From contig WJXW01000008.1 of NCBI GenBank assembly GCA_015832175.1, positions 2,294,001 through 2,358,000 on the forward strand: 64,000 nt of DNA. The letters are read 5' to 3'. Below are positions 36,104 to 47,849 of the stretch, one piece after another. The notes below the pieces were generated by a model. It saw only the letters and a list, made by a program, of their open reading frames with translations. It did not search any database and was not told where the DNA came from. The stretch comes from Paraphaeosphaeria minitans (Eukaryota; Ascomycota; Dothideomycetes; Pleosporales; Didymosphaeriaceae). A program made the position numbers and the translations under genes. Within the stretch, counting starts at the first letter, position 1. Each line of letters opens with the position of its first letter.

Positions 36104-38306
36104 GGAAGTAATAATTCTTAAAGCTATTACCTTAAAAGAAGAGATTATATAAAAGTACTAAATAGATAGAGTAGATTTATATAGCTACTTACCCCCTTCT
36201 CTAAAATAGCTAAACACTTATATAGTATATATAATTGCGCAATATCGCGTAAGTAGCCTTAAAAGTAAAGAGGTAATTTCTTCTTTTACTAAAGATTTTA
36301 ATAACTAGAAAGAGAGAACCTTTAATAAGATTAGTTATATAGTAAGAAAAGAGCTTATTACTTTTCTTATAAAAGAAGGCTTTGTTGCTACTAATATCAT
36401 AACAAAGGACACCTATGTAAAGAAACTCTTTAGACTATTATAGCTTAACTATAAGCTATAGACCCTTTATATAATAATATTATAACTGCAACCTAAACTA
36501 CTTCGTATAATCCTAATAATATAACTTACACTATCTATAGGTAATATATATATATATAGAGCACAGCTAGCGTCTAACCCTATATGTGTAAGGACAAAAA
36601 CACTATATATAGAGCCACACTAGTGGTAGTAGCATAAAACCTAGACTACTTTTACCTAATAAACTACATCGTACAAAGAGGCTAGACACTCCTAGTCTCC
36701 TTAATAACTAGGAGATTATACTTATATCTAGCTAGAGAAGATTATTCTCTTTTAGAAGGCTTAGAGTAAAGAGAATAACTACACTAGTAGGCTATATAAT
36801 ATCCTAGTAGATAAGATAAAAGTCTTTAGAGAACTATACTATAGGCTAGGTATACTATAGGACTAGTATATAAATATCTTCCTAGGAATCCTTTCTAATC
36901 GTGCGAGCACCTACTACCTACATAATATTAGACTAGAACTTCTATAGAATAAATTGTATAACAGACTAAATAGGCACTTTAACACTAGTGTTAATTATAA
37001 TTAGTACTAGATAGACTAGACTACTCTTACCTTTAAACGCTATAAAAGGGATAATCTAGCTACTACATTATATAAGACCCTAAAAGTAATAATTAATAAG
37101 CTTACTTTAGCCTAAAGGGCTCTTAGATAAGGCTTTAGTAGTAAACTATAACTATATACTACTATTATATAAGTATACTACAGCTATTCTAACCTTAAAT
37201 AAGCTATATTTAACCCTAAAAATATAGTAGAAGGCTTACTTAGCGACATTTATACGTTACTCTAAGTTACTAAAAATAGGAAGAAGTTATAGTTTCTCTA
37301 AGATAGTAAAGAGGTGTACTACACTAATTAATAATATTATAATTCTAATTGCACAAAAGGATCTAGCCCCTTTAAAGGTAGATTAACCTTTAGACTAAAA
37401 GAAAAACGTAACTTTAAAAGTTTAAGCTCTTATATAAAGTAGAAATGCTTTATATACTATAAAGAAGAATGCTAGTCTACTAACTATCTACTAAGGAATA
37501 CCTAGTAAGCTAGAAGGTAATATATGTTATTATACGCTAACTTCTATAAACACGAACCCTCTAATATAAATATATAAATATACATCCTTAACTTTAAAGG
37601 AAAGCTAGAGAATAAAAGCTATTATATAAAAGAGGAGGAAGATAAATAGGACTAATAGAGTAATAAAGAAGAAGTATAGAAGGCTACTTTATACTTTACT
37701 TCTACTATATACCTTCATCGCACAACTAGGAGACATCCTTTTATGCCTACTTACTAAAACCTAGCGCTAAGCTTTATATTAATTAACACTCTACCTTCTA
37801 TTTACGCACAAGATATATGCCTAGAAAGAGCCTTATTATATAATGCGACTCTACTACTGTGCAAAGGGGTAGGATAAAAACTAAGTAGGTTAACTATTAC
37901 TATCTATTTATATAAGAGTAGGTGTAAATAGGACCTCTACTATATAGTAACACTATACCTACCTTATAACCTATTCTAATAGGGGAAGGCTAAATATATA
38001 AATAGAGAAGGATAGGAAAGGGAAGCGTATAATAGATATAGGCTATTATATAAAAGAAAAGTTACTAGTGTCTATACAGTTTATTATATAAGTAGCACTA
38101 AGTAAAGTAGGGGCCTACCTACCTATAGGAACCCGTATAAGGACCCACTACTTAGGTTAGCACTAAGAGGCATAGACTTTATAAGGCCCTTAGTGCCCCT
38201 TCGTATGATAGACTAGACGTAATTAATTAAACCTACTTTTTACCCTTTGTATAATAGTATACTATTAACCCTTAAATGCTTAATTACAGATTAAGCCAAA
38301 CCAACA

Positions 38307-38335
38307 ACACACATATATATATACACACACACTCT
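38307..38335. repeat. CA/TA simple repeat
   Basis: Short alternating runs (acacacatatatatatacac...) immediately after the C6/C2 3' end. The outer TSD ACACA lies within it. Confidence 0.8.
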
Positions 38336-39117
38336 TGCTATTATATAATAGCTAATAACACTATTAGTCTATTAGGCGCTAGTGCCCTTACTACTAGTGT
38401 CTTTATGCTAGTTATTATAGGCTAAACTAGATTACGCATCTAGATTAAACTCCCTACTAGTTTATCTAGTATAAGGGCCTTTATATAGAGCCTAGCAGTA
38501 GACGTACAATAAATCCTCTAGAGTATCTTTGTTTTATTATATAATGCTAACAAGTGTAGGACAAAGAGGCTAGGGTAGCCTAAATGCCCTTCTAGGACAT
38601 TATTATATAAATCCTAGTTAGCATAAACCTCTAGCGGTAGGCTACTTACGTTATATAACGTAAGGAATATTAGTAAGTAGTGCTTATCTAGTCGCGCGGC
38701 TAAGTTTAGAATAAGTCTTATACTTACTTATATAGCACTACTAATGCTAGTAATTAGGTGTTCCTAGATTATTATGCAATTCTAGGCTATAAGTCTAGAT
38801 TATATAGCGCCTACGTGTAGAAGTTATATAGTACTTATTATAAGTGTTATATATAAGGGGGGAGTAAATGTCTTTATCGCATAAAGGGGTAGGTAGGCCT
38901 AGTCTTTAGATATCTAAATTATTAATATAGAGTATATGTTCTTTAATATCTTTATATAATCTCCTATAATATGTTCCCTCTTTTATAATAAAAGTATAAT
39001 GTTAAATTAGTAGTAGGGCTATATAGCCTAAAAATAAATGTGTCTATGCAAAGTTATAGTAAATTAGATAGAAAAAGAATTTTTTTTAAAAATAGTAAGT
39101 GAAATAATGTTAAATCC
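38336..39117. other. Unclassified AT-rich sequence left of A3
   Basis: About 0.8 kb with no match to families A-D that I can see. The minus strand from about 38,340 to 38,720 has few stops and reads as leucine-rich, coding-like sequence (for example LFVLHLLALYNKTKIL), so it may be a relic of another element. It is the target into which A3 inserted and continues at 45,830. Confidence 0.5.
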
Positions 39118-39563
39118 AAGAGGGTAGCTAGTCCTAAAGGGTTAAGGTTAGTTCTTAGGCAGGAGTACTTACAGAAGGTAAAAGGTCTTATTAATATAAT
39201 AGTATCTTGCGAAGTATAATAAGTTAACAATTTAGTCTACTAGAATCTAAACAATAGATTAATAAACAGATTAAACACAAGTATAGAGAGCCTATTCTCA
39301 CGTTCCTATATACTAAGTAGTCCCACACATCCCAGAATCCTATATGTCCTAGAGTCCTATATGTCCTAGAGTCCCATATGTCCTAAAGTCCTGTACAGGC
39401 GAGTCCTACGCGTCCTAGAGTTCCTGTATAGGCAAGGCCTATGCGGTCCTTAGGACCCTTAGGACCTATAACCTGTTACCTAACTACTTAGTTAGCTAAC
39501 TCTAGCAGACTAATAGTCTAATAAACTTATGCCCTACTACTTACGCATAGCTAGATCCTAATA
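39118..39563 (-). repeat. 3' LTR of A3 (U3 type II)
   Basis: R-U5 is shared with all A LTRs. U3 type II carries about three tandem 17-bp units (tatatgtcctagagtcc) at 39,350-39,395. The outer end is heavily RIP-mutated compared with the 5' LTR. Confidence 0.9.
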
Positions 39564-39824
39564 TTATCCTCCCCCTTTAAGCTTAATGTCCTTATAAGTT
39601 AACTACTTATAAAGTTATTATCTTGTTCTATTTAATATTGCCACAGTTAAGCTAATTATCTTAAGAAAGACTATATTTTTATAATAGTTACCTATTTATA
39701 CTGCGCTAAGAAGAAATATATTTATTATCTTTCTTCTTTGCACTCTTAGTGTACTAACTACGTTAGATAGGGAAACTAGAAGTGTAAGCCTAAGGAGATC
39801 CTTTTGCTAAATTATTTAAAAATA

Positions 39825-40118
39825 GATACTAAAATAGAGAGGTTAGAAAAGTTAGAGGCTAAAGAGAAGGCAAAGCTCTATATTAAGAAAGAGCTAGCTA
39901 AAGTAGCTCTCCTTCGCGCCTATTAGGCGTAAAAGAAGATAGCGCGCTTACGTAATTAGTAAAAGAAATTATATTAGAAGGAATAAGAATTATTTAATTA
40001 CAGTATAAGTACTATAGACAAGTTAGAAGCGCTTAAGGCGTAGGAGGAGTTAGTATAAGCTACTGCGTTAATAAATCCTAACGCGCTGTTAGGCGCTAAG
40101 GTGATTAACTAGTCTATT
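39825..40118 (+). pseudogene. Antisense coiled-coil frame in A3
   Basis: On the strand opposite to gag-pol, between chromodomain and 3' LTR, a frame reads ERLEKLEAKEKAKLYIKKEL, then KKIARLRNXXKKLY, then STIDKLEALKA, with TAG/TAA only where Gln or Trp is expected. It is highly charged and predicted coiled coil. It resembles, from memory, C-terminal tails of hypothetical proteins common in Dothideomycete repeats, but I cannot name it. Confidence 0.5.
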
Positions 40119-43100
40119 CTATAGGCTAGCCCCTATGCTAGTGGTAATTCCTAGGTGCGTCCTAGTTATTTCTAGTAGAATTCCTTAATCTTTTGCTAAT
40201 AGTTTCTTAGATTATTCTTTAGTTCCTAGGTGTTTTTGCTATGTGGGTAACTTTTCTACTTAATAAGATACGTGTTATTATGCTAATTATATTCTAGAAT
40301 TCTTTTAACCTTAAATTTATTTTCTTCCTTAGTCTGGTAGTAGAAGGTGGTTTTAACTAGTGTATTAGGGTCTGCTAGTTCCAGTAGTAATACGTAGAAT
40401 ACTAGGTGTATCTTTGTATCTAGCAGTAGTTCTAACTTATAGTTCACTAGTAATATTTGCTTAGAAATGTAAAATAGTCCAACTTTAATATAATCTAGTT
40501 TCTTGTGTTTTTTCTTCTAAGTTTAAAGGTTCTTTGTAAGTAGATATACTTTATCCCCCTTCTTTAGCTAAGGTGCTATTTTTTATTTTTAGTTTTAGTA
40601 TGAAATTAATTGCTACTAAGCTTTCTTAAGATTCTCTTAGAGTTGTTAGTGTATTTTCTTTATATTTTCTACTATATCTATAGCTTCTTTTGCTTTAATT
40701 GTTGTAGGAAATTATTAGTTAAAGAGATGTGGGTGTCTTCTGTAGTTTACATAGAATAGTGTATGTCCTAATACTGCTAATACTTTGTTATTATAGGCTA
40801 ACTGTGCTATAGGTAGTAATAAAACCTAGTTATTTTTCTAACTATTATAGTAGATGCGTAGGTACGTTTCTATAGTTTAGTTTATACGTTCTGTCTGTCT
40901 GTCTGTTTATAGATAGTAAGCTATTAATAGTTTTTATTTTGTTCTAAGTAGTGCTATAAGTGTTGTCTAATAATTTAACGTAAAGAGCTTGTCTTTGTCG
41001 CTAATAATTATTTTCGGGATTCTGTGGTGTCTAACTAGTTAGTCTAGGATAAAAAAAGCAAGTTCTTTTGCTATTATTCTTTTAAGGCATAGAATAAGCT
41101 TAACATACTTAGTTAGTTAGCAGACTATTACCAGTATACTATTGTATTTAATTCCTATTATTAGATCCTTAGAGTTTAGAATTCCTATAATAAAATCTAT
41201 AGCGATGTCTTCCTATAGTGCTGTTAGTATTCTAATTGCTTACATCTCTCTATATTTAAGATATGTGCTGTGTTTGTTTCTTTAGTATTCTATACATTTG
41301 TGGATATAAGTTATTATAGCTTCCTTAATTCCTTTAAAGGTGTAATTCCTTTAGATAAGTTCTATTGTCTTTGTGATGCCTAGGTGTCCGTATATAGGGT
41401 TATCGTGGTATTGTTAGATAATCTTAGTCTATAGATGTTCCAGAACTTCTTAGTTAATTACTAAAAGTTAATTTAGTTCTGCTATTAGCTCTAGAGATCT
41501 ATCTTTGGCTTTGCGAAGGATTGCAGAGAAAGTTTTTGCCTTTTCTCTTACTAGATTACTTTATTAGCTAAGAGCGTCTGCTCTACTATTTTCTTTCCTA
41601 GCTACATAGATAATTTTAAACTTATACTACCTAGTGGTTTGTAACTATTTTTATTATTGTAGTGTAAGTTCTTTTGTTGTTGTAAACCTTAGAAGGTTCT
41701 TATAATCTGTGTAGATTTCTAGCGTTAAGTAACTAAGCGCATAAATCCTCTAGTGCTTTAAGGCTTTAATAATAGCGTAGAGTTCTTTATTATATACGTT
41801 GTATTGTGTTTCAGCGTTATTAAATTTACATAAGTAATAGGCAATTAGGTGCCATTTACTATTACGTTTTTATTTAGCGTAGGCGCCTAGCGCAAGATCG
41901 CTAGCGTCTGTTTTAAAGCGTAGTAGTTTATCGCTTCTAAAATAAATAAGGATAGGTTCCATAATACATGCTGTCTTAAGGAGTTGGAATAACATTCTAT
42001 ACTTATTTATCTATTTAAAGGGTACATCCTTTTTTATAAAATTTATTAAAGGTATTGTAACCCTTGCGTAATCTTAGATAAATTATTAGTTGAATCTACA
42101 AAATTCTAAGAATTCTTAGATGTTCTTGGCTGTCTTTAGTATTAGCTAGTTCTTAATATATTCAACTTTACTTAGTGCCATCTCAATTCCTTCTGTAGTA
42201 ATAATGTGTCCTAGGAATTTAAGTTATTTAACGTTGAACTTGTATTTCTTAAGTTTAATACAAAGGCATGCTTTATCTAGTGCTTTTAGTACTATTTATA
42301 CATGCTTAGTGTGGTCTAATTTGTTTTTAGAAAAGACGAGGATATTGTCTATATACATAATAACAAATATGTCCAGGTATTCGCAGAGTACGTTGTTAAT
42401 AAGTGCTATAAAAGCTACTAGTGCGTTTGTGAGTCCAAATAGCATAACCTTATACTTAAATAGTCCGTAGTGTGATTAAAACGCTGTTTTCTATTCTTTA
42501 CCTTTCTTAATTTGTATAAGGTGGTAACCGTCTCTTAGATCTATTATTATGAATATCTTAGCTTAAGACAGTTAATCTCGTAACTCTATAATATTTAGTA
42601 GTAGATATTAGTTCTTTATTATTATATTGTTAAGTTATTAGTAGTTAACGTATAGTCTGTCTAATCCATCCTTTTTCTTAATAAACATAAAAGGGCTTAC
42701 TGCTAGTAACTTTAATAGTTATATATATCCTTTCTTAAAGTTTATCTTAATAAAATCACGTTTTTTAAGGAGTTCTTCTCCTGTCTTACTATATAGTAGT
42801 CTAAAGGGTAGTGTCTTCCCTTCTTTTAGGTCTATTGTAAGATCCTAGGGTTAATGTTTAGGTAGGTTTGCTTTTCCCTCCTTTTCTGTGAACATGTGTG
42901 TCTATTTCCTATACTCTCTTAGTAAGGTGAGGGGTGTACTATTATCCTCCTTCTCGCGCTTCTTAACCTAGTGGTTCCTACTAGCGTCTACTAGGGTGTG
43001 TTTCCATTTTTTAACTATCTGTCGCAGTATTATATTATTAATAACTCCCTTATCTACTATTATTTTTAGTTAATGTGTAGGCTTTACTTATAATACATAA

Positions 43101-45368
43101 TTGTAGTGTTTAAATAATATTTTCTTTGTACCCTAGTTAATCTATAGGTTATATATTATTAACTAAGGTAATCCTAAGACTAACTCATGCTTAGATCCTA
43201 GTAAGATATCTAAGGTAAGTTCCTCTCTATGTCCTTAGACTGTTATTATGGTAGTAACCTCCTAGTATATTTAAGGTGTCTTAGGCATTAGGGATCTATT
43301 CGCAATATAGACAATATAGGGTACTTTTTTCTCTAATATTATAAGTCCTGCTTGTCTTACTATCTAATAAGATATAAAGTTCCTTCCTACTCCTAAGTCT
43401 ATAAGAGCTTAAGCCTATATTCCTTTAAACTGTACTAGTAGCTTAACTAATACTGTGCTTACTATAGCATTTAATTTAATAAAGGCGTTTTCTTATCTAA
43501 GTTTAGGCCTAAAAAAGACATCTGTTTGTATAGGTTGTAGTTAAGTTCTAGTGCCTAGTATGTGTTTCTAAGCATCCGCTTCTATTATTATTCTTAAGTA
43601 CGTAGCTTGTGTAGATCGTCTTCTTCTTCTTCCTATAAGGATATTCTTCTATTTTTTCTCCCGCAGTCTTCACTATTCCTATGTACTAGTTAAATTAGTA
43701 GTTCTATTATTACTTCTTACGTAGGGCAGTTTACAAAGCTGTCTAAATGTTTAGCTATATAGTAGTATTCGCAGTCTTAGTTTAGACACATATACTAGTA
43801 TAGTTGTATACAGTCTCTGTTAACAAGTATATTATAGTATTTGTTACTCTTTAGCGTGAGATAAGGAAAGTATTTTACTTATTATTTATCCTAGAGGTGC
43901 TTATCGTAAGCTGCGATAAGGTAGTCTGTCTATATCTATCTACAGCGCAGTTTCCTTCTAGGTTATTTCTTATTCTCCTCTTTCTCTACCTTATATTATG
44001 CGTATGTTGGTTCTTCGCAATACATCTATATACAGAATTAGTGTGTAGGATTTTAGTAGTCTAGGTAGTACTTTAGTACGTAGTCTAACTTCTTATTTTT
44101 ATAGGGTTGTATTCCTTTTAGTGCCTAGTGGGGTTCTATATAGTCCTAAACATTTAGTTTATACTTAGGTGATATAGGGTTATCTTCTTCCCGCCTACTT
44201 TATAGGTGAGGAGTAGGAGATCTTAGTATCTCTTCTATGTCTTCTACGTTATAGTATACGTTAGAGTTGTTTTCTAGATCTTTGTATAGTTGTAAGTTAG
44301 GTAAATCTAATTACTCACTTTGCTCTAGTGTAACGCATTAGTAACTAAATAGCGTTGTAATAACTTCCTATTCCTTATTAGGTTCTTAGTCCTTAATAGT
44401 TAGTATATTTAACTTAGTTTAATAGACTTTGTTCTTCAATCTACAGTTCCTAGCTATGTGGCCTAGTTTGCCACATGTAAAGCATTTACGGGTCTTAGTT
44501 ATTAGTTATTAACTTCTATTAGAGACGCGTTTATTAGGCTGCTTAGGGCCTATCTTTCCTTCTTTTCCTTTGCCTAAGTAGTTAAACTAGACATCTTCTA
44601 TTAGTTTATATCTCTAGTAGTTTCTTAGCTGTTACTTTTAGATAATTCTAACAGGGTTTTTATAAATTATTTTTACTAGTTGTCTAAAGCTTATCGCCCT
44701 AGGGTTTTAGTAAAGCTCCTGTTACAGCAAGAACTATTCTTTATTAATTCTAATAGTTTCTTTATATAGTTCTTTAAAGTTAGTAATTTGTGCACTACTA
44801 CGCAGGAGTTCCTTACGTAGTTTCTATTTAAGTCCTTGTTTATATATATCCTAAAGAGATTTATTGTCCTAGTTAAGTTGCACAGCGTATCTACGAAACT
44901 TAGCTATATACTTAGCTGCTAATTATTTCTAAGTTATAGTCTAAATCTTTACTTTCGTAATAGAGTCCTTATTAGTAATCCTAAAGAGTTGTTTAAGGCA
45001 TTTCTTAAAGTTATTATAATCCTTAATAATATTAACGGCATTAGCGTACTTATTTGCGTAATTATTATTATTATTATTATAGTCCATTCCTAGGTACTTT
45101 TTAAGGTAGGGATAGATCTATAATCCTATATCTCCTTACATATATATTGCTGCAAAGATAATCTTCTTTTTGTCTTTAAGGAGTTTGTTTAAGTTAAAGA
45201 AGTAGAGGTTTAACTAGAGAATCTAGACATTAGTTTAAGATCGTTCACTAAAGTAGAGATTAGGTTTGTGCGCCTTACTACTATCCTTTATAAGAGTAAT
45301 CTTAGTGGCACCTAAAGCTATAGAAGAGGTAGGAGTTTGTAAAGTACTTATATTAAGGGTGTTTAAGA

Positions 45369-45824
45369 TGTTAAATCTAAGAGGGTAGCTAGTCCTAAAG
45401 GGTTAAGGTTAGTTCTTAGGCAGGAGTACTCATAGAAGGTAGAAGGTCTTATTAATATAATAGTATCTTATAAAGTGTAATAAGTTAACAATTTAGTTTG
45501 TTAGAATCTAAACAATAGATTAATAAACAGATTAAACACAAGTATAGAGAGCCTATTCTCGCGTTCCTATATACTAAGTAGTCCTACACATCCCAGAATC
45601 CTATATGTCCTAGAGTCCTATATGTCCTAGAGTCCCATATGTCCTAGAGTCCCGTACAGGCGAGTCCTACGCGTCCTAGAGTTCCTATATAGGCAAGGCC
45701 TATGCAGTCCTTAGAACCCTTAGGACCTATAACCTATTACCTAACTGCTTAGTTAGCTGACTCCAGCAGACTAGTAGTCTAATAAACTCGTGCCCCGCTG
45801 CTCGCGCGCGGCCGGATCCTAACA
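45369..45824 (-). repeat. 5' LTR of A3 (U3 type II)
   Basis: A 456 bp LTR with the same 17-bp tandem units at about 45,603-45,650. Its outer 38 bp (45,787-45,824) keeps a GC-rich stretch (ctcgcgcgcggccggatc) that is eroded in the partner LTR. Confidence 0.9.
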
Positions 45825-45829
45825 AATAA

Positions 45830-46472
45830 TAAAAGAAATGTTATATAGTAGAGTAGTTACTCTATTATATAGTCCTTATTAATTCTGTGTACTAAAGCCT
45901 TAATAGTAATGTGTAGTTTATTTATTAAAATTAGTGTTTAGAGTGCCTAGCTAGGTGCTTTCTTTATATAAGTATTAGTAGAATTATCTTTACTATTAAT
46001 CTACCTAATGTCTACAATTTCCTATTTTTTGTACGACTCCCTAATTAATATAATGTTAATTATAAGGCGTTTTTTGTTTATAGTGCCTAGTTGTATAAGA
46101 CATTTGTATAGGAATTTTGAGTTAGTATAGACTGTAACAGGAATTAGGGAGATCTAAAGTGTTTATATAATCTATTAGAGTGTTGTGCTTAATGTAATTA
46201 TATTATTAAAACTGCCTACTAGACTGTATAATTTACTTACTAGAACACTTCTAGTTACTCTTTTACACTTTACTAAGTTCTAGTAGATAATATTACTATA
46301 GATTTTAAAGTCCTAAGTTATTATACAATATTTCTCTACTAGTATAATAATAAAACTAAGCTATAAGCTAAGGTCTCTATTATTAGTAAAAGAGCTATTT
46401 ATAAAGATAAATAGCTTTATGCGACCTAGGTTAAGTAAAATAAATTTTAGTCCTCTTTATATATTCTAAAAT
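45830..46472. other. Unclassified AT-rich sequence right of A3
   Basis: Continuation of the A3 target. I see no recognisable gene, LTR or tandem repeat. Confidence 0.5.
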
Positions 46473-47849
46473 TGCAAAGACTTTTATCTTATTTACTAGG
46501 ATGTTATACAGCCTACTAGTATAGTTATTCTCTTTACTCTAAGCCTTCTAAAAGAGGATAATCTTGTCTAGCTAGATATAAGCATAATCTCCTAGTTATT
46601 AAGGAGACTAGGAGTGTCTAGCCTCTTTGTATAATATAGTTTGTTAGGTAAAAGCAGTCTAGGTTTTAGGCTACTACTACTAGTGTGGCTCTATATATAG
46701 TGTCTCTATCCTCGCACGTATAGGAATAGGCCCCAGCTGTGCTCTATATATATATATATTGCCTATAGATAGTATAGGTTACTTTATTAGGATTGTGCGA
46801 AGTAGTTTAGGTTATAGTTACAGCGTTATTATAGAAAAGGTCTATAGCTTATAGTTAAGCTATAATTGTCTAAAGAGTTTCTTTATATAGGTGTTCTTTA
46901 TTATAATATTAGTAGTAACAAAGCCTTTCTTTATAAGAAAAGCAATAAGCTCTCTTCTTACTATATAACTAATTTTATTAAAGGTTCTCTCCTTCTAGTT
47001 ATTAAAATCTTTAGTAAAAGAATAGATTACCTCTTTACTTTTAAAGCTACTTACGTGATATTACGCAATTATATACACTATATAAGTGTTTAGCTATTTT
47101 AGAAAAGGGGGTAGGTGGCTATAGAAATCTACTCTATCTATCTAGTACTTTTGTGCAATCTCTCCTTTTAAGGTAATAGCTTTAATGTTTATTACTTTCT
47201 TTACTTATTAAAGCTATATTACTTTATCTTCTTACTAAGGAGGTAGTATTAATTGTTGCGTGACCTCCTTAGGTTATAGTTGCTCTAGAAAGTCTCCTAG
47301 TCTTAAGGCTATATTATTATTATCTTTCTTAGTCGTGCAACGTGTCTACGTTTAGTTATTACTAGTTTAATTATACAATATGTTTTTCAGGGTTGTAAGG
47401 GGGTTTACTATCTCCTTTTTTTTCTATGGAATAGCTTAGACTAGATTATGCGACTCTTTATAGATGTGTATACTTTATTTCTACTTATTATATAATCTAA
47501 AATTTAATCTCTAGTATAGGTAATAATATAGAGCCTATGTATCTAGCTTATAGGGCGCTCTGTCTTTAGACCTTACTAGTTTACAGTTAATTAGAATTAA
47601 CCACTAATTAGTGTAGGTTTGGCTTAATCTATAATTAAGTATTTAAGGGTTAATAGTATACTATTGTGTAAAGGGTAAGAAGTAGGTTTAATTAATTACG
47701 TCTAGTCTATTGTATAAAGGGGCACTAAGGACCTTATAAAGTCTCTGCCTCTTAGCGCTGCCCTAAGTAGTGGGCCATTATGCGGGCCCCTATAGGTAGG
47801 CTGGGCCCCACTTCACTTAGTACTACTTGTACGATCCACTGTATAGACA
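46473..47849 (-). mobile_element. C7: truncated gag-only element (5' LTR + gag)
   Basis: A reverse-strand 238 bp LTR at 47,612-47,849 is followed (leftwards) by the C leader and the first half of gag, until similarity to C1 stops at about 46,473 (C1 position about 15,310). The second half, knuckle and 3' LTR are missing. An open stretch on the plus strand at 46,866-47,093 is only the antisense of gag. Confidence 0.83.

Larger units (their letters stand above)
32978..38306 (+). mobile_element. C6 LTR carrying C2 (and C3), outer TSD ACACA
   Basis: A forward C LTR starts at 32,978 and breaks at 33,186 after ccttaaat, where C2 begins. The right end of the composite is the LTR end at 38,306. ACACA flanks the whole block at 32,973-32,977 and 38,307-38,311. 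The expected second TAAAT plus the remainder of the C6 LTR is missing, so the 3' LTR of C2 and the distal part of the C6 LTR have probably been fused by recombination. Confidence 0.75.
33187..38306 (+). mobile_element. C2: gag-only element split by C3
   Basis: LTRs at 33,187-33,424 and 38,069-38,306, both 238 bp. The interior runs to 33,918 and resumes at 36,104 after C3. Without C3 and its TSD the element is about 2.9 kb, like C1. It carries the same gag with a knuckle near 37,445-37,490 (CFIYYKEECXSTNYLL) and again no pol. Confidence 0.85.
39118..45824 (-). mobile_element. A3: complete A chromovirus, TSD AATAA
   Basis: A 6,707 bp minus-strand element with LTRs at 45,369-45,824 (5', 456 bp) and 39,118-39,563 (3', 446 bp), flanked by AATAA at 39,113-39,117 and 45,825-45,829. 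On the minus strand the order is: leader, gag with zinc knuckle (about 44,455-44,490), protease (about 43,500-43,090), RT (42,750-42,080, catalytic YIDN near 42,350), RNase H (41,990-41,580), integrase (41,450-40,690) and chromodomain (40,330-40,180). Both strands carry many RIP stops. Confidence 0.93.

Noticed and set aside
39345..39395. Possible CRISPR-like array (regular short repeats)
   Set aside because: Units are directly adjacent, without unique spacers, and lie in an LTR of a fungal retrotransposon.
46866..47093. Plus-strand open frame of 75 codons
   Set aside because: Antisense of the gag in C7, which runs on the minus strand.
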